From Glandiceps talaboti (taxonomy: Eukaryota > Hemichordata > Enteropneusta > Spengelidae): DNA of 64,000 nt. Below are positions 47,711 through 59,103 of the stretch, one piece after another. The notes beneath the pieces are model-generated. The model searched no databases. It was not told where the DNA came from and saw only the letters and a program-made list of their open reading frames with translations. A program made the translations under genes and the position numbers. Where the stretch lies: NCBI RefSeq assembly GCF_964340395.1, contig NC_135556.1, forward strand, positions 1,844,501 through 1,908,500, given 5' to 3'. Within the stretch, counting starts at the first letter, position 1. Each line of letters opens with the position of its first letter.

Positions 47711-48770
47711 AACCAAACTAATCTTAATTCTCCCTCTCAATAAAAATATGATAGATAAATATATAACCATACTAATCTTAATTCCCCCTCTCAATAAAAA
47801 TATGATAGATAAATATATAACCATACTAATCTTAATTCTCCCTCTCAATAAAAATATGATAGATAAATATATAACCATACTAATCTTAATTCCCCCTCTC
47901 AATAAAAATATGATAGATAAATATATAACCATACTAATCTTAATTCTCCCTCTCAATAAAAATATGATAGATAAATATATAACCATACTAATCTTAATTC
48001 TCCCTCTCAATAAAAATATGATAGATAAATATATAACCATACTAATCTTAATTCCCCCTCTCAATAAAAATATGATAGATAAATATATAACCATACTAAT
48101 CTTAATTCCCCCTCTCAATAAAAATATGATAGATAAATATATAACCATACTAATCTTAATTCCCCCTCTCAATAAAAATATGATAGATAAATATATAACC
48201 ATACTAATCTTAATTCTCCCTCTCAATAAAAATATGATAGATAAATATATAACCATACTAATCTTAATTCTCCCTCTCAATAAAAATATGATAGATAAAT
48301 ATATAACCATACTAATCTTAATTCCCCCTCTCAATAAAAATATGATAGATAAATATATAACCATACTAATCTTAATTCTCCCTCTCAATGAAAATATGAT
48401 AGATAAATATATAACCATACTAATCTTAATTCTCCCTCTCAATGAAAATATGATAGATAAATATATAACCATACTAATCTTAATTCTCCCTCTCAATAAA
48501 AATATGATAGATAAATATATAACCATACTAATCTTAATTCCCCCTCTCAATAAAAATATGATAGATAAATATATAACCATACTAATCTTAATTCTCCCTC
48601 TCAATAAAAATATGATAGATAAATATATAACCATACTAATCTTAATTCTCCCTCTCAATAAAAATATGATAGATAAATATATAACCATACTAATCTTAAT
48701 TCTCCCTCTCAATAAAAATATGATAGATAAATATATAACCATACTAATCTTAATTCTCCCTCTCAATAAG
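47711..48770 (+). repeat. Minisatellite, 54-base unit x ~20 (ATGATAGATAAATATATAAC)
   Basis: About twenty very similar copies with TTCTCCC and TTCCCCC variants. Because 54 is a multiple of three, long frames stay open on both strands (YITILILIPPLNKN and IYLSIIFLLRGRIKIS repeats); these are artefacts. The older outer copies lie to the left of the inserted element. Confidence 0.97.
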
Positions 48771-48829
48771 TAGTTGTAACGTCCTCAGATCGTACTTGCT
48801 ATGTGAGTGTTGTGTGCAATCGACCAATC

Positions 48830-49300
48830 ACTTCTGTCTCTTCATAGGTGCTAATTCTGAAAGCGCCTTCATGCATGACTTTACATTCTCACTCTTACTA
48901 AATGGGTGATGCATTATGATTGGGAGGCAATTCAGATTTGTTCATGCTAAGTTAATCTGTGCCATTTTCATGTTTTTTCTGCAATTTTGTCAAAAATGAT
49001 ATTTTCAATTTCTTCTCAAATACTACTCGTCAGATTGCTTTGATATCTGGCATGTGGGTACCCAGAGGGTATACTCAGATTTGTTAATTTCAAGTCAATA
49101 CATGTTCTTTTGTATTTTGGTGATTTTTTTTGTATTTTTTGAACAAGTGAATTCAAAGACGCATACTCATTGTGACGACACCATATTGGATTTCAGCACA
49201 CTAGGCTGAAGTAAGCAACCACTTTTCAAAAGACACCATTAATTAAGTGCAGACAACAAGCAATGTAGTATGCTATAGAATGCTACACATGAGCGCAAGA
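48830..49300 (+). repeat. Dispersed repeat family B, copy 2
   Basis: It matches copy 1 (4028-4770) in order: GATTGGGAGGCAATTCAGAT, GTTAATCTGTGCCATTTTCA, TCAGATTGCTTTGATATCTG, ACACCATATTGGATTTCAG and CTTTTCAAAAGACACCA. The left hairpin is not preserved. Confidence 0.65.
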
Positions 49301-50140
49301 CGTGAGCACAAATCCGGACACTATTCAATAAATCTTTTACAAACTTCTAGAAATTACTTGGAATTGGAGTGCGTGATTGACACATGGAAGGTATATTACA
49401 GCATTATCTCATGAAGGCGAGAGAATGTTCTGAGCCTGAAAAGTACCATGCATTGACCCCAACAATTTACTCTAAAATGTAACTATTTATAAACTGTTGT
49501 GACACAGGGAAATCGTCTTCCACAAAACATTTTTTAAAAATTGGCTACGATACCACAGTTTTGACATCTCTGTTTAGGGCGGCCCTATTTATTTTTCTAT
49601 TTCTCATCTCCCGACCAACCCTAATTTGCAGCTCCTACATCAGAAAAAAAAAACTTTTATTTATTTCCGACCGACCCCTGAGTTCACCTTAGCAACACAG
49701 CAAGATTGTAGGGTTCGAACGAACATCAAACGTTCCGCATGGCTCTACCCCCACCTCCACCCCCTTTGTTACATCAGAGCAGCATGTGTCTTTCATGGCA
49801 GAAGTTTTGAGGTTGGAGGGACAGGGCTCGAAATTAATGTCCCAGTGGCCTGGGGCTGCCAAATCTTCAGGCTGGACCGGAAGATTTTGGCACCGAATTG
49901 AACCGGTACATTTTGCTGGAATGTAATAGCTCAGAATATTTCTATCATTTTCAAAATTATGCTTAAAATTGGTAAATGGCATATTGCATTCCTCAAAAAA
50001 ACAATTTTTTGACCAGTTTTTAGCTTTAAATCTGTTGTATCTTCAGGGGAAATGACCGACTCCGTAATGGTAATGGTAATGCGTTTCATGACCCATGACA
50101 TGCATGACCTTGGAAGACGTTCTTTGTTCATTGCGCGTGT
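49301..50140 (+). repeat. Dispersed repeat family F, copy 2 (from about 49570)
   Basis: From about 49570 the F blocks appear in order: GGGCGGCCCTA, CTCATCTCCCGACC, TCCGACCGACCCCTGAG, GAGCAGCATGTGTCTTTCAT, ACAGGGCTCGAAATTAATG, AAATTATGCTTAAAATTGG and GAAATGACCGACTCCG. In copy 1 the left and right parts are 1.5 kb apart. The first 270 bases hold nothing recognised. Confidence 0.6.
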
Positions 50141-50374
50141 GCAATAAATGAAATTATCACAGATTCACGTAGCATAGGCTCACGATGTTTGTTACAACTT
50201 ACAAGCTTCAATTGTGTCATAAACACAGGTTTTAGGCATGGATGTTACAAAAATTGTACAAAATGACTTTAAAAAAAGCAGTGATAGCTGATCATTTAAA
50301 TAGTTTCAGCATTGGAATGTTTGAATGCAAGTTTGACGGTGTTTGTTTTGATCTTGTGTATTGCTACTCCAGTT

Positions 50375-50850
50375 GTCATTTCAGTGACGTAATATTGTAA
50401 CAGTCCCGAGGTAACAGTAGGTCTGATAGCAAGATTATTGTAATGTTTTAGTGAGTATCAAAGCGTCACCAACCACAATTAGAAATTGTTACAAGTTTGG
50501 TACACAGGTCGACATACTACAAGCTCACCCATGGCAATACTAGGGCCTAGGGAAGTGCATTTCAATTTCCAGATTGTGGAAGTACAGTTTTTGACTTTTA
50601 TGTCATTGATAAATGGTATTTGTTTATTTGTTCTGAACTACTCTCTTATGTTTATCAGTATAGTAACATTCCTAAATGGTCAAGTTGAGTTGAGAAATAC
50701 TGATGTTCAGCAACACATGGCGTTCGTACATAAACATTGAGATGCAAGGGATGAATGTAATTTCTTCAAATTTTTGAAGAAAAAAATTGTTTTAGGTGAC
50801 TTCTAAATCTAGTCAGATCAAATCATACAATAACGAGAGCCATAAATTTA
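50375..50850 (+). mobile_element. Family A related segment (no TIRs)
   Basis: It matches the interior of the Harbinger-like element and the segment at 62400-63340: GACGTAATATTGTAACAGTC, TACTACAAGCTCACCCATGG, GTTGAGTTGAGAAATACTGA and TTTTAGGTGACTTCTAAATC. It provides the empty site (AGTCAGATCAAATCATACAA) for the foldback at 63363 and an uninterrupted counterpart for the LINE insertion at 62492. Confidence 0.7.
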
Positions 50851-51571
50851 TTTTAAAAAGAATTTGGGGAAAAATAGCTTGTACTGCTAGTTGACATTAC
50901 TAACTGCCTAGGGACACTCCCTCTGTCACTGGTACCTTTGTATGTATATATGCACTGTGCACTTTCACATGACTTCTTTTTGTTCTATTTGCAATCTATG
51001 TATCTTGCTTGTTTTGCACATTTCCTAATTCAGTTGTCATGTGGTTTTCTTTGCCTGTTGACTTTACTCTTTGTTATTATTTTCATATTTCTGTGACATT
51101 TCATGCCAAATCAGCTTTAGATTGCACCAAGGCTGAAACTGAGCTATGATGAAATTTTACGGCTGATATCTTTTGCTGGTTGCTTTGAACACCCAAAACT
51201 TACTTGTACATGCTCAGTTCACTGTTTGAAATATTCCATTCAAATAAACTTGTAACCCAGACATAGCCACTAATATGCCAATGTCATAGCATGTACTAGG
51301 ACCATCTTTCCTTGTCAAATTATGATAAGTAGACTGGCTATCTGTGTTTTGCTTGGTCATAGCTGGCGTGTATATGTGTGTGTGTGTCACAAAGCTGACC
51401 AAACAGTAATTGTGTGTTATTGCCAAAAATTACAATATTGCTTCTTTCAGTAGTTTCAATTGATTTACACTAAATATGTCTTTTAAGTCTTAACAATAAT
51501 AAGTTTAAATATAATTGATGTAGAGAATCTTATGTAACAATCTAAGAATGCTGCCATATTTTGATCTGTAG
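50851..51571. other. End of intron before exon 18, nothing recognised
   Basis: Unique-looking intron. A short frame on the minus strand (51214-51426) has no support. Confidence 0.45.
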
Positions 51572-51742
51572 CGGATGAGAGAGTATGAAAGAATGAAAGC
51601 TGAAATAGAAGCAGAAGGAAAGATGACTGGAGCCTCCAGTGCAGCCAGTACTCCAGCCAAGAAAGACAGAACTACATCTGATATAACTAGCAATAGTTCA
51701 GCCCAAGATGTCGGCAGTGAAAGTTCAATATCTGATGTACCT
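51572..51742 (+). CDS. PCM1: PCM1 exon 18 of window (RMREYERMK motif)
   Basis: The acceptor is TTTTGATCTGTAG and the donor GTACCT/GTAAGTA; the exon is 171 bases, phase 0 at both ends. It reads RMREYERMKAEIEAEGKMTG and then a Ser/Thr/Ala-rich linker ending ESSISDVP. RMREYERMK-E directly follows DDLGNTVIHLD in vertebrate PCM1, which confirms the junction across the 5.5-kb repeat-filled intron 46012-51571. Confidence 0.94.
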
Positions 51743-52649
51743 GTAAGTAATTATGATTTGTACATTTTAGATTACACAATTATTGGGAGTTCAAGCTTTC
51801 GGTCTGGCCATGTTGTTTAAATGAAAGTCAGCACATTTGTCAGAAAAAAATACTGCCTTTTGTGACCATCTACAACCGTAAGTCATGGAAAACATTGAAA
51901 AAATTGGAAGTACCTAAACTAAAGAGCATGTTACGAAAGTTTGACATGTCAACAACAAGTTAAAGTTATAAGAAAAATATGTCACATTGTCCCACCATCA
52001 TTTCTGGGAATACGTTGTCAGTGCCAAACTTATGCAGCATACTAGATGGCTATAATATTTCAATCTAGAGAAATGGTAATTAATGCAAAATCGAGTAGTT
52101 TTGGTTATTAGTATACATGTACGTGGTGGAAGCATTTTCTGTCACCAAGTTCAGCAGTTCGCTATGCATGTAATGCGTCGTGTACACGCTACATGCAAGC
52201 TTACTTACTACACAAACACTGTAAGCCTTTAGGTACTGGTGACAAATATGGATGAAAGCTAAAAGTCTTACACATTTTTAGAGAATAAATGCCCCATTTT
52301 GGTCCTAGAGTTCAGAATTGAACAGTTCTAAATTATCAAGACAGGTCGGGAAATCATAGTCTTGTTCCTGATGACCATATTCCGATTTTACACTACGTTA
52401 TCTTCATACATTACGAGTGTAGTTCCTGACAAACATATTGCAATTTTACCCCGTAGTGTAAATAAACTAACTTATTGTACAATATATGGAAGTCAAGGCA
52501 AGGATTACCAGATTTACACTTCTTGTGTTACCAGAGTTTCCAAAGTAAAATAAAAACACTGCTAAGCTATAATAACAAATGTTTTTGCATCACTATACTT
52601 CATTATTCATATCACATCAATTTGATCTAAATAAGTATTGATATTTCAG
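51743..52649. other. Intron between exons 18 and 19, nothing recognised
   Basis: About 900 bases of AT-rich intron without a recognised repeat or coding signal. Confidence 0.5.
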
Positions 52650-52888
52650 TATCCCAGGATAGACACTGGTCAATTAGACAGACAGATTAAAAGTATCATG
52701 CAGGAAGTGATTCCATATCTGAAAGAACACATGGATGATGTGTGCTCACCACAATTGTTAGCCTACATCAGAAGACTTGTGTTGACACTTACAAGACAAA
52801 GAGGAGACAGTCAGGAGTTTGTCAGATTCTTCAATAAACAGCTAGGATCTATTCTTCAAGATTCACTGGCTAAGTTTGCTGGAAGAAA
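52650..52888 (+). CDS. PCM1: PCM1 exon 19 of window (most conserved block)
   Basis: The acceptor is TTGATATTTCAG and the donor AGAAA/GTAAGTA; the exon is 239 bases and ends in phase 2. It reads PRIDTGQLDRQIKSIMQEVI, PYLKEHMDDVCSPQLLAYIR and FNKQLGSILQDSLAKFAGRK. All three are near copies of the vertebrate PCM1 C-terminal domain as I recall it. The segment is helical and is the best single query for identifying the gene and the organism. Confidence 0.98.
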
Positions 52889-53303
52889 GTAAGTACACAC
52901 TAAGACAAAATGATTTAGGAAAACAGGATTATTTTGAGATGTAAAAGTGTTTCATTAAAATATTTACAAGAGAAGAAATACATGTACATTATGTCTGAAG
53001 AAAAGCATGTATAATCTGTAGAAAGTACATAGACAATGTAAATGTAAGTTGTTAGTTATTTAATTTCTCTGTGAAAAGGACAGGTCTGAATTTTTTGTGT
53101 TATCCTAGTTTCAAAGTAAGAATTACTAATATACACTTTCAATAATAAAGTATCATTGCATTTTACAGTGAATTATTGGGATCATTATAAAATTTGTCAT
53201 TGATGTCAACAAACAAATCAATAACAATGCAATACAATAGATGAATTATATGGAAATATTTATATCTAATTTTAAACAAATGTCTCAAGTTGGACATTGT
53301 AAT

Positions 53304-53920
53304 TAGCACAACTGAACTGAGGTTCAGTAGTGCTATAGGCATCGCCCGGTGTCTGTCTGTCTGTGTGTGTGTGTGTATGTGTGTAAACAACTTAAAGTCA
53401 AAAACTGCTGAACCGATTGCCATGATATTTGGTGCGGCCATTACCTTGGGTGTCTAGTTGGGAAATTGTTCAAATCAAAATGATCGCATCACAGGTGTGT
53501 GATTTGGGTCAAAAAATGTGATTTTTGGTCAAAAAACTTAAACTCAGAAACTACTGGGCAGATTGGTGCGAAATTTGGTGGGAACGTTCTTTAGGGGGTG
53601 TAAAGTAAGATTTGTTCATGACATGATGATTCCATCAGTGATATGCAAATTAGGGCTGAAAATGTGTCTTTTTGGTTAAAAATCTATAATTCCAAAACCA
53701 CTGAGCAGATTGGGCTGAAATTTAATGGAAATGCATTTAGGGATGTATGGACGAAGATATGTTAAGCATACCATGATTCCATGAGTGATATGGAATTAAG
53801 GTGTAAAAATGTGAATTTTGGTCAAAAACTTATATCTCAAAAAATACTAAGTGAATGAGTTTGAAACTTGGTGAGATGTTTCTAGAAGTGTTATTCTTTG
53901 TCATTGCTTTTCCTCAAAAA
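53304..53920 (+). repeat. Dispersed repeat family R, copy 7 (left two thirds)
   Basis: It starts AGCACAACTGAACTGAGG with TTCAGTAGTGCTATAGGCAT, then the leader GTCTGTCTGTCTGTGTG and three modules, and stops near TGTTTCTAGAAGTGTTATTC. An R-type end, AAGTTGTGCGACAACGCAAT, appears at about 54750, so the intervening 54.0-54.66 kb may be an insertion or rearrangement. Confidence 0.8.
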
Positions 53921-54058
53921 TCTTCAACTCTGAAATTACCCAGTAGATTGAGCTTAACTTTGTTGAGAATGTGTAGATTTGTCCTCATTAATAGCTGACA
54001 CAGTGAGAACAGTACATTGTTAATTAACTATAATGTTTACTTTACTGTTTCCTCTGGT

Positions 54059-54141
54059 GGTAAAGCCTGTAGCATGGCCAGTTTGGTTTATGACTGGATT
54101 ATGTAATATATTGTAAGACAGCTGTTTCATCACCTACCCAT
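54059..54141 (+). repeat. 83-base direct repeat, left copy
   Basis: It begins GGTAAAGCCTGTAGCATGGC and ends CACCTACCCAT. It is repeated at 54386-54468 with one mismatch. The 244 bases between them contain a miniature CAGTGTTCTCCCC palindrome. Confidence 0.85.
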
Positions 54142-54269
54142 TCAAATCGTGGGTACGTCTATAGAGGGCGGCAGACAGGGGGAGATCTCACTTACACACA
54201 AGAAACCATACTCACTCACAAGTGTCTTGGAACAGTAGGGGGTAGTTTATTACTAAGAAACTGTAAGTC

Positions 54270-54328
54270 CAGTGTTCTCCCCATTGAAAAGCAAATGGCT
54301 ACACTGTTAGCTTATGGGGAAAACACTA
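54270..54328. mobile_element. Miniature hAT-type end pair (~59 bases)
   Basis: CAGTGTTCTCCCCA on the left and TGGGGAAAACACTA on the right form an inverted pair only 59 bases apart. The left end is the same as that of the element at 46329. It could be an extreme deletion derivative of that family. Confidence 0.5.
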
Positions 54329-54385
54329 GAAACTACAGAAACTACGACTACAACTAAACTAACTAACTAAGGACAAAGTCCCCCA

Positions 54386-54468
54386 GGTAAAGCCTGTAGC
54401 ATGGCCAGTTTGATTTATGACTGGATTATGTAATATATTGTAAGACAGCTGTTTCATCACCTACCCAT
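54386..54468 (+). repeat. 83-base direct repeat, right copy
   Basis: Second copy of the 54059-54141 sequence. The single difference is GTTTGATTTATG versus GTTTGGTTTATG. Confidence 0.85.
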
Positions 54469-54911
54469 ATAAACTGAATGTAGCTGGCTTTTACAATATT
54501 ACAATAAGACAACCAAGAAAGTTAAACATGTTACATTGGTATGACTTGGTTCCAAATTGATTTAAAAAAATAAAGAAGTACAAAACCTTGTAGACACATC
54601 CCTTTAAAGTCTGATTAGGATGTTGCTATACTTGTCTTGTACACTTCCAACATAGGATGGCTGGATTATGATGATGGAAATTAGGTATGAAAATTTTATT
54701 TTGGTTACAACTTTAAATCTTCGAAAAATTATATATCTATCATTGCCCTGAACATGAAGTTGTGCGACAACGCAATATTTGCGCTATTTTTTTAATTTAC
54801 TAACACATACCTTCTAAAGAAACCCACAGTAACATTGACATTAACACATACCTTCTATAAAAGAAACCCACAGTAATATTGGTTGTAATTATAATGTTTC
54901 AAACCTGACAG

Positions 54912-55057
54912 GTTAAGGGAATGTGGTGAAGATCTTCTAGTGGATATCTCGGAGATATTATTCAATGAACTTGCTTTCTTCCGATTGATGCAAGACATTG
55001 AAAGTGTTGGCGCCAGCAGTATAGCACGGCGGCATGATGAAGCAAGTGAGTCGACGG
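54912..55057 (+). CDS. PCM1: PCM1 exon 20 of window (end of conserved block)
   Basis: The acceptor is AACCTGACAG. It completes a lysine codon and reads LRECGEDLLVDISEILFNEL, AFFRLMQDIESVGASSIARR and HDEASESTG. The first 30 residues match vertebrate PCM1 (GEDLLVEISEVLFNELAFF). I placed the donor at GACGG/GTAATG (55058) because it leaves phase 1, which exon 21 needs. Without splicing there, the frame stays open to a TGA at 55159-55161, so a short isoform ending in this exon is possible. Confidence 0.9.
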
Positions 55058-55301
55058 GTAATGAAACTGGTGATGGTATGGGAGGTATTGGCCAAGGTGA
55101 TTTGTTTACTCTTCTCAGCATGGCTCTGACTTCTCCATCAGGCATGTGTACATTGTCTTGACTGTTATTATGTGTTGTGTATGTCTTATCTTAACTTGAC
55201 ACTTGTTTCCTCTCTTCTTTGTTTGATGAGTTGTAACTTCGATTTGTCTCTGATAACCAAGTAACTGCTCAGATGACCGTTAAGAATCTTCAATTCCTTA
55301 A

Positions 55302-56267
55302 CCCTTTCACCACCAGTACCCGGTATACCGGGACGCGCTAGGGCGCCCACCAGTACCCGGTATAACGGGACGCCAAAGTTCATTCACCTATCTTGCCGTA
55401 AAACCGTTCAAAGGCAGCAATTGCTGCAAAATTTGCTGCCATAACTAGTTCCACACATGCGTATTAGCCTTGTTTATATTGCCTGCCATTTTGAATGTAT
55501 GATTGTGAACGGTATCGAGAGCTACGATCCAAATGACGAGCGATCGTAATTTCACGTGCGTTTTTCGCCCACAAGATCGAATTTAAACATGGCGGATATA
55601 ATTAATGGCTCTCATAACATGGTCTACGATATAAATTATGTCACTGTCTTTGAATATTTCGACTGAATTTGACTCGAAATACATCATTGAATACAAGTAT
55701 TTAGCTGTTGAAACACATTGTACTTGTATGTAAGCATCAAATTCCCGCTAAGTCCGTATGAGCTGCCAGCGGCAGTTTACAGTTGAATTTTTGAATGTCG
55801 GCAAATTTACGTGATCTTGTGACAGATACCGACTCCCATACTAACGTCTTGGTTGTAATTTTTGGCTATAAAATGGATTATTTCGGTTTTATTTCTTTTG
55901 TTACAACTCAGTAATGACTTGAACTTGTACTAGCTCAGCGTGTGAAGGTCGTGGAGGGAAATTTATGCACGATACGGGCGATTTTTACGAATTGGATTTT
56001 TTATGTGCGTTTTTCAATGTAAAATTCAAATTTCAACATCGCCGAAGCAAAATCTGTCTCCCCTAACGTAACTTACAATGTAAATAACGGTGCTGTTCGT
56101 AGAAATTTCCACTCAATTTTGACTATGAAAACGATGTTTTATACAAGGAGATGACTGAGTGAACTCAATGCAGGAAATGGAAGGATCAGATTATCGCAAC
56201 GTAACTTCAAAATCCCGACTGCATATTTTGTTTTGTGGGTACAGCATGTTGGCAAAAAGTGCCACTT
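55302..56267 (+). mobile_element. piggyBac-like element D3, 3' truncated
   Basis: After TTAA (55298-55301) it begins CCCTTTCACCACCAG with two ACCCGGTATA palindromes, and follows D1 to GGCAAAAAGTGCCACTTT. There segment E copy 2 begins, replacing the rest of D. It lies 140 bases after the possible stop codon of exon 20's read-through frame. Confidence 0.82.
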
Positions 56268-56581
56268 TGTCTTTTCGATAGGTATATTAGGGAGCTCAGA
56301 ATTCAAACCACCGGTTATATGAATTCACGGTCATAGTAAAATTCATTTGATTTTTAATTTGCTATTTTGACCAACTCCGGTTGTCTATTCGCGATGAAAT
56401 TACGATTAGTTTGGAAACGGGGTAGATTTTCTATGATTCCCTGTCATAAAAGCTTATCATGTGTTGTGTAGTTTTCGAAAAGCACACCCGGTGGGAAAGT
56501 CGCCCAACAGGCGATCTCGTGCCATTGCTGTACTACGTGCACTTTATTCTGGCGGGGTGTCTCTTGAAAACGGGAATAGCG
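56268..56581 (+). repeat. Segment E, copy 2 (near-identical to 4815-5129)
   Basis: It runs from TGTCTTTTCGATAGG to CGGGAATAGCG. Differences from copy 1 are A/G after GAGCTCA, A/G in GCGAT(A/G)AAATT, C/T in ATCTCG(C/T)GCC and a missing G in TACGTG(G)CACT. It lies directly against truncated element D3. Confidence 0.85.
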
Positions 56582-58900
56582 AAGGGTGAGCCAATCAAGT
56601 GAGACCTTTCAAATGTAGCTAATATTATAGCCAATAAAATTAGTTGTACGATGATATGTGTATAATAAGGGTAAGGCTGGCCTCGACACTGTAACTAGTA
56701 AATTAGTAAAGTTGAAATCTTTGTCGCACGGTTTCGTATTTATGTACGGATGCGTAGTCTTTCTAAACAGTAATTTTTAGATCAGTTAGTATTTAAACTA
56801 CGTTTCTGAGTTAATTATTCGGTAGGTTATTGACGAGCTCCCTTTGTAAACACGCTGTACAAATTGGATATCAGCGTTCTCGCGGGCCCGGCCACGTTCA
56901 GCGGAACTAAGTGAAGCTCAATCATAATGGTGGCTGTCAAAATCGAAGACGCAATTTGACCGTATTGTTATTTCAGTGAGTTTATTCAGCAAGAAAACAA
57001 CGTGTTCTATGTTTTTGTACTTTCTACATGATGTGATGATCATTTTTTTACCGGTACAACTTACAGCCTACAATGAAACTGCTAACTTGGCTAGTAACAC
57101 TGACACGATTCCGTGTTCCGTGTGCACATTTATAAATACACGAAACCAGTTATTGAATGTGTAGTGGATATTGATATTCAGTTTGAAAAATTAAAATCCT
57201 GAACTTTATTTTGCAAACGGTTTTGTCATTTCTTAGTAATTATAGGGCCGACTGTAACGTTTATGTCAAATATGCACTAAGGACAACACTATAAAGACTT
57301 GCTCTATATAAGGTAATTTTTTGTCTTTTAAAAATGCAATAGTTAGATCAATGTGTACCAGAAATGTTATGTAGTATTTAAGCTAGAAATAAGACCACAT
57401 AATGTCTTATTACTCCCCCCCCCCCCCCCCCCAATTAAGACAAACTACTCACAGAAAGCAACAAAAAAAGAGAAGAAGCTCCAAAACATAAAAAAGAGAA
57501 TAAAATTACAGTAAGGAGTTGATGATGCACAAAGAAATAGACAGTTCAATTACAACACAGGGTTTGAAATAAATATGGGGTTTGGAAAAGTGAATTAGAA
57601 GTAGAGCAAATACTAAGAGAGATGAAGAGCCTAAGTGAACAAGCGAAAGCACTTAAAGATAGGACCACCAAATTTTTTGCAGGACTACTACGTTATCAAT
57701 TTTACTAGTACTGTGGGATAGTGACTTTTTTACTCTAGTGTCGAACCCTGAATTGGCTGAGAATGACTCTCTTTCGGGTACTTGGGATTGTCGCCGTACG
57801 GAAACTAAGATGGCGATTAATACATTTCTTCCCTATATATATCTACTACAACTAGTACAAGTTGAATGTTGTTGACTTGGTAAATTTGTTAGAAAATTGA
57901 AATTGAAATTGCCTCAACATTATTTTAGATCCCTAGTTTATTTCATTCATCATTAAAATTTTCCAGGGTTAAAGCTGTAAGACACTGGAATTAATTAATA
58001 TTTATAGCCAACCTCAAAATCCTCTTTTTTTTTCTTTTTCTTGTGTGCATTTCCCAGTCATTTTTTTCAGAGATTTTGTGCAATTTTTCATAACAGTAGA
58101 TTTTTGTTATAAAATGGTGACTATGGTATAAAAGTACAATACATTACCAACTTCTGTGTAAAATGTGTTTATAGTGAGACATCATATGAAACCACTAACC
58201 ACTTTATTGCATCGCTAAAACAAAACTGCATAGTGAAGAGCTGAAGAACTGAACCACTTCTACATGTCACCAAAATAAAAAATAAAATTAAAAAAGAACA
58301 GCGGAGCTATTCTGACCGATAGGTCGCTTGTTGAGTTTTGAAACTGTACTCATCTTTGGATATTTAGTTCGAAACAATTTTAGCTTTACTGAGAAAACTA
58401 ATCAAAATCTGCAACTGAAAAAAGATCTGCGCCGGCAAGATTGAGTTTAGAAAGATTAAGAGATTTAGACAAGGGTTAGAATATAGAACTGTGAACAACA
58501 GTCTCATTCTAATGTCTAGTTATACAAGTAAAGGCAATGAACGATATTGTACCTTTGCTAACAGAAAGTCCACACATCAACTCAAATATTTCATGATTTT
58601 AGCATAATGATGATCTAAAGGGGCCACCAAATGCAGCCATTTCAATTCTAAAATCTTCAACTTCAGCTTCTGGGGCCATAAAACTGTTCTTATCAACCAT
58701 GATATGTAATACAAGTTTCTGCTGTGCTAAATGTTTTTAATCCAATTCAATTGTTTCCTCTCCCTGTAACATTCCATTCGTCAATACTTTGATGTCGGCA
58801 GTTGCATGTAGCAAAAACATGAGCAGTTTTCTTGTGTATAAACGTGAATGCATTGGATTAATGTATGCTATCGATAATATTAATATCCTGTTGAATTCAG
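56582..58900. other. Intron before exon 21, poly-C only
   Basis: About 2.3 kb of intron without a recognised exon or dispersed repeat. A poly-C run lies at 57415-57432. Phases of exons 20 and 21 agree across it. Confidence 0.5.
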
Positions 58901-58942
58901 GTGAAGGAACCTCATCAGAAGAAGAAAGTGATGGTGATGATG

Positions 58943-58974
<32 letters not shown>

Positions 58975-59103
58975 GATGATGATGGTGAAGACAGCGATGA
59001 TGAGGAAACTGATACAGAATCTAGTGAAGAAGAAGAGAAGCACCTACAAGATGTAGAAACTGCTATGGCTATAACACCTGCTGAGGAGGAGGACCTTGGC
59101 AAG
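58901..59103 (+). CDS. PCM1: PCM1 exon 21 of window (acidic tract; last exon in view)
   Basis: The acceptor is TTGAATTCAG and the donor GGCAAG/GTAGGA; the exon is 203 bases. It reads GEGTSSEEESDGDDDDDDDD and continues acidic to DTESSEEEEKHLQDVETA, then MAITPAEEEDLGK, ending in phase 0. Most of the Asp run comes from GATGAT repeats at 58930-58988. Vertebrate PCM1 also has acidic segments downstream of the conserved block. The exon's last nine bases and its donor are repeated in every unit of the 46-base array that follows. The protein must continue beyond the window. Confidence 0.85.

Noticed and set aside
47579-48773. Hydrophobic repeat frames that look like membrane proteins
   Set aside because: Artefact of the 54-base array, open on both strands.
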